Below, piece after piece: positions 63,512 through 64,000 of a stretch of DNA of 64,000 nucleotides. A program made the translations under genes and the position numbers. Source of the stretch: Pseudomonadota bacterium (GTDB taxonomy: Bacteria > Pseudomonadota > Gammaproteobacteria > Xanthomonadales > Xanthomonadaceae). How positions within the stretch are numbered: position 1 is the stretch's first letter; each line of letters begins with the position of its first letter. The stretch lies in the NCBI GenBank assembly GCA_023419315.1, contig JAEZYE010000058.1, positions 4,750-68,749 on the forward strand. The letters are read 5' to 3'. The notes beneath the pieces were generated by a model. That model worked only from the letters and a program-made list of their open reading frames with translations. It was not told the origin of the DNA and searched no databases.

Positions 63512-63537
63512 CCCCCGCGGCGATTGAGCCGCGGGGG
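63512..63537. repeat. Perfect 10-bp GC hairpin between hpf and hprK
   Basis: CCCCCGCGGC and GCCGCGGGGG with a GATTGA loop form a very stable hairpin. AAAA rather than T follows on the plus strand, so it may stabilise mRNA ends or act as a Rho-assisted stop rather than an intrinsic terminator. Confidence 0.6.
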
Positions 63538-63659
63538 AAAACCACACCGCACCGCATTCGCGGTCGTCGCCAACCCGCATTACACTCGCAGCGCCCGCGG
63601 ACAGCACGCAGGCGCCATTCGCGCGCTCGCGGCACCGCCCATCGGACGAGCCGCACCGC

Positions 63660-64000
63660 ATGAATACCAGCATCACCGCCCGCGAACTTTTCGAGCAGCA
63701 GAAGGAACGCCTTGCTTTGCGCTGGGTCGCCGGCCAGAAGGGCGAACGACGCGTCCTGGAAGCAGGCGACACGATTTCGCGGCGGCCGTCGCTCGCGGGC
63801 TATCTCAATGCGGTGTATCCCAACAAGGTGCAGATTCTCGGCACCGAAGAACTGACCTGGCTGGACTCGCTCGATTCCCGGCAGCGCTGGGAAACCATCG
63901 AGAAGATCATCCAGTTCCGTCCGCTGGCGCTGGTGATCAGCAAGAACCAGCAGTGTCCGGAAGATCTGCGCGAGGCCGCGAACGAATCCGACACCCCGCT
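63660..64000 (+). CDS. hprK: HPr kinase/phosphorylase HprK (5' part)
   Basis: The first 113 residues of HprK are visible and the frame is open to the window end. The N-terminal domain (SITARELFEQQKERLALRWVAG, PSLAGYLNAVYPNKVQILGTEEL) is typical of proteobacterial HprK, which phosphorylates HPr on Ser in the incomplete PTS. The P-loop kinase domain lies beyond the window. The position after rpoN-hpf agrees with the Xanthomonas order. Confidence 0.9.
   Translation, partial: MNTSITARELFEQQKERLALRWVAGQKGERRVLEAGDTISRRPSLAGYLNAVYPNKVQILGTEELTWLDSLDSRQRWETIEKIIQFRPLALVISKNQQCPEDLREAANESDTP

Overview
This is 64 kb of a GC-rich gammaproteobacterial chromosome. Gene content points to the Xanthomonadaceae/Lysobacteraceae (Xanthomonas, Lysobacter, Luteimonas or Stenotrophomonas relatives). 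The markers are a fused aspartate kinase/diaminopimelate decarboxylase, the MurD2-MurL pair that this family uses to make peptidoglycan D-glutamate, an HU protein with a Lys/Ala-rich tail, a SufR-sufBCDS operon, large TonB-dependent receptors, and the kdsD-kdsC-lptCAB-rpoN-hpf-hprK order. I see no insertion sequence, prophage, tRNA, rRNA or CRISPR array. Almost all of the window is densely packed core chromosome with many ATGA-type overlaps.

Layout. (1) 65-5898, minus strand: lysC-lysA fusion, a small membrane protein, murL and murD2 form one overlapping operon. (2) 5993-13482: tandem PhzF-family isomerases, a PAS histidine kinase flanked by two stand-alone receivers, an exported amidohydrolase, a glycine-zipper protein, an alpha/beta hydrolase and an OsmC protein. 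(3) 13685-23071: EF-G-like GTPase, HU-like protein with strong terminator, DUF533, M23 peptidase, DUF3861, two DUF1439 paralogues, a DUF5916 barrel protein, a SET-domain methyltransferase and a divergent cytochrome c lipoprotein. (4) 23117-29376: an Rrf2/SufR regulator with a clear palindromic site, then sufB, sufC, sufD, sufS, a GNAT enzyme and a Rieske ferredoxin, closed by a terminator. (5) 29381-40724: an iron island with three Fur-like boxes, two siderophore receptors, PiuC, a PepSY membrane protein, DUF2271 and DUF4198 exported proteins, ApbE flavin transferase and a membrane flavodoxin reductase. (6) 40732-47000: HutD/Ves, ComEA-like, M20 peptidase, GlsB, serine hydrolase and a winged-helix/TPR regulator. 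(7) 47022-57824: amgK-murU peptidoglycan recycling, a DnaA-box palindrome beside hda, PerM, DUF2066, purM, DUF2238, purN, two DUF3108 paralogues, an EF-hand protein, murA and a GFA-family protein. (8) 57830-64000: bolA/ibaG, then kdsD, kdsC, lptC, lptA, lptB, rpoN, hpf and the 5' part of hprK.

How the parts work together. Envelope synthesis dominates: MurA, MurD2 and MurL build the nucleotide precursor, AmgK-MurU recycles MurNAc back into it and bypasses MurA, LysAC consumes meso-DAP, and KdsD/KdsC plus LptABC supply and move LPS. The iron island looks like one functional unit: receptors import ferric siderophores, and the PepSY-DUF2271-DUF4198-ApbE-flavoreductase set could carry NADPH electrons across the inner membrane to reduce them. 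The DUF2271 protein carries a motif resembling an ApbE flavinylation site, the most interesting functional lead here. The strongest non-coding lead is a perfect 15-bp inverted repeat at 48761-48795, containing two DnaA-like boxes and followed by a perfect DnaA box, lying just beyond hda.
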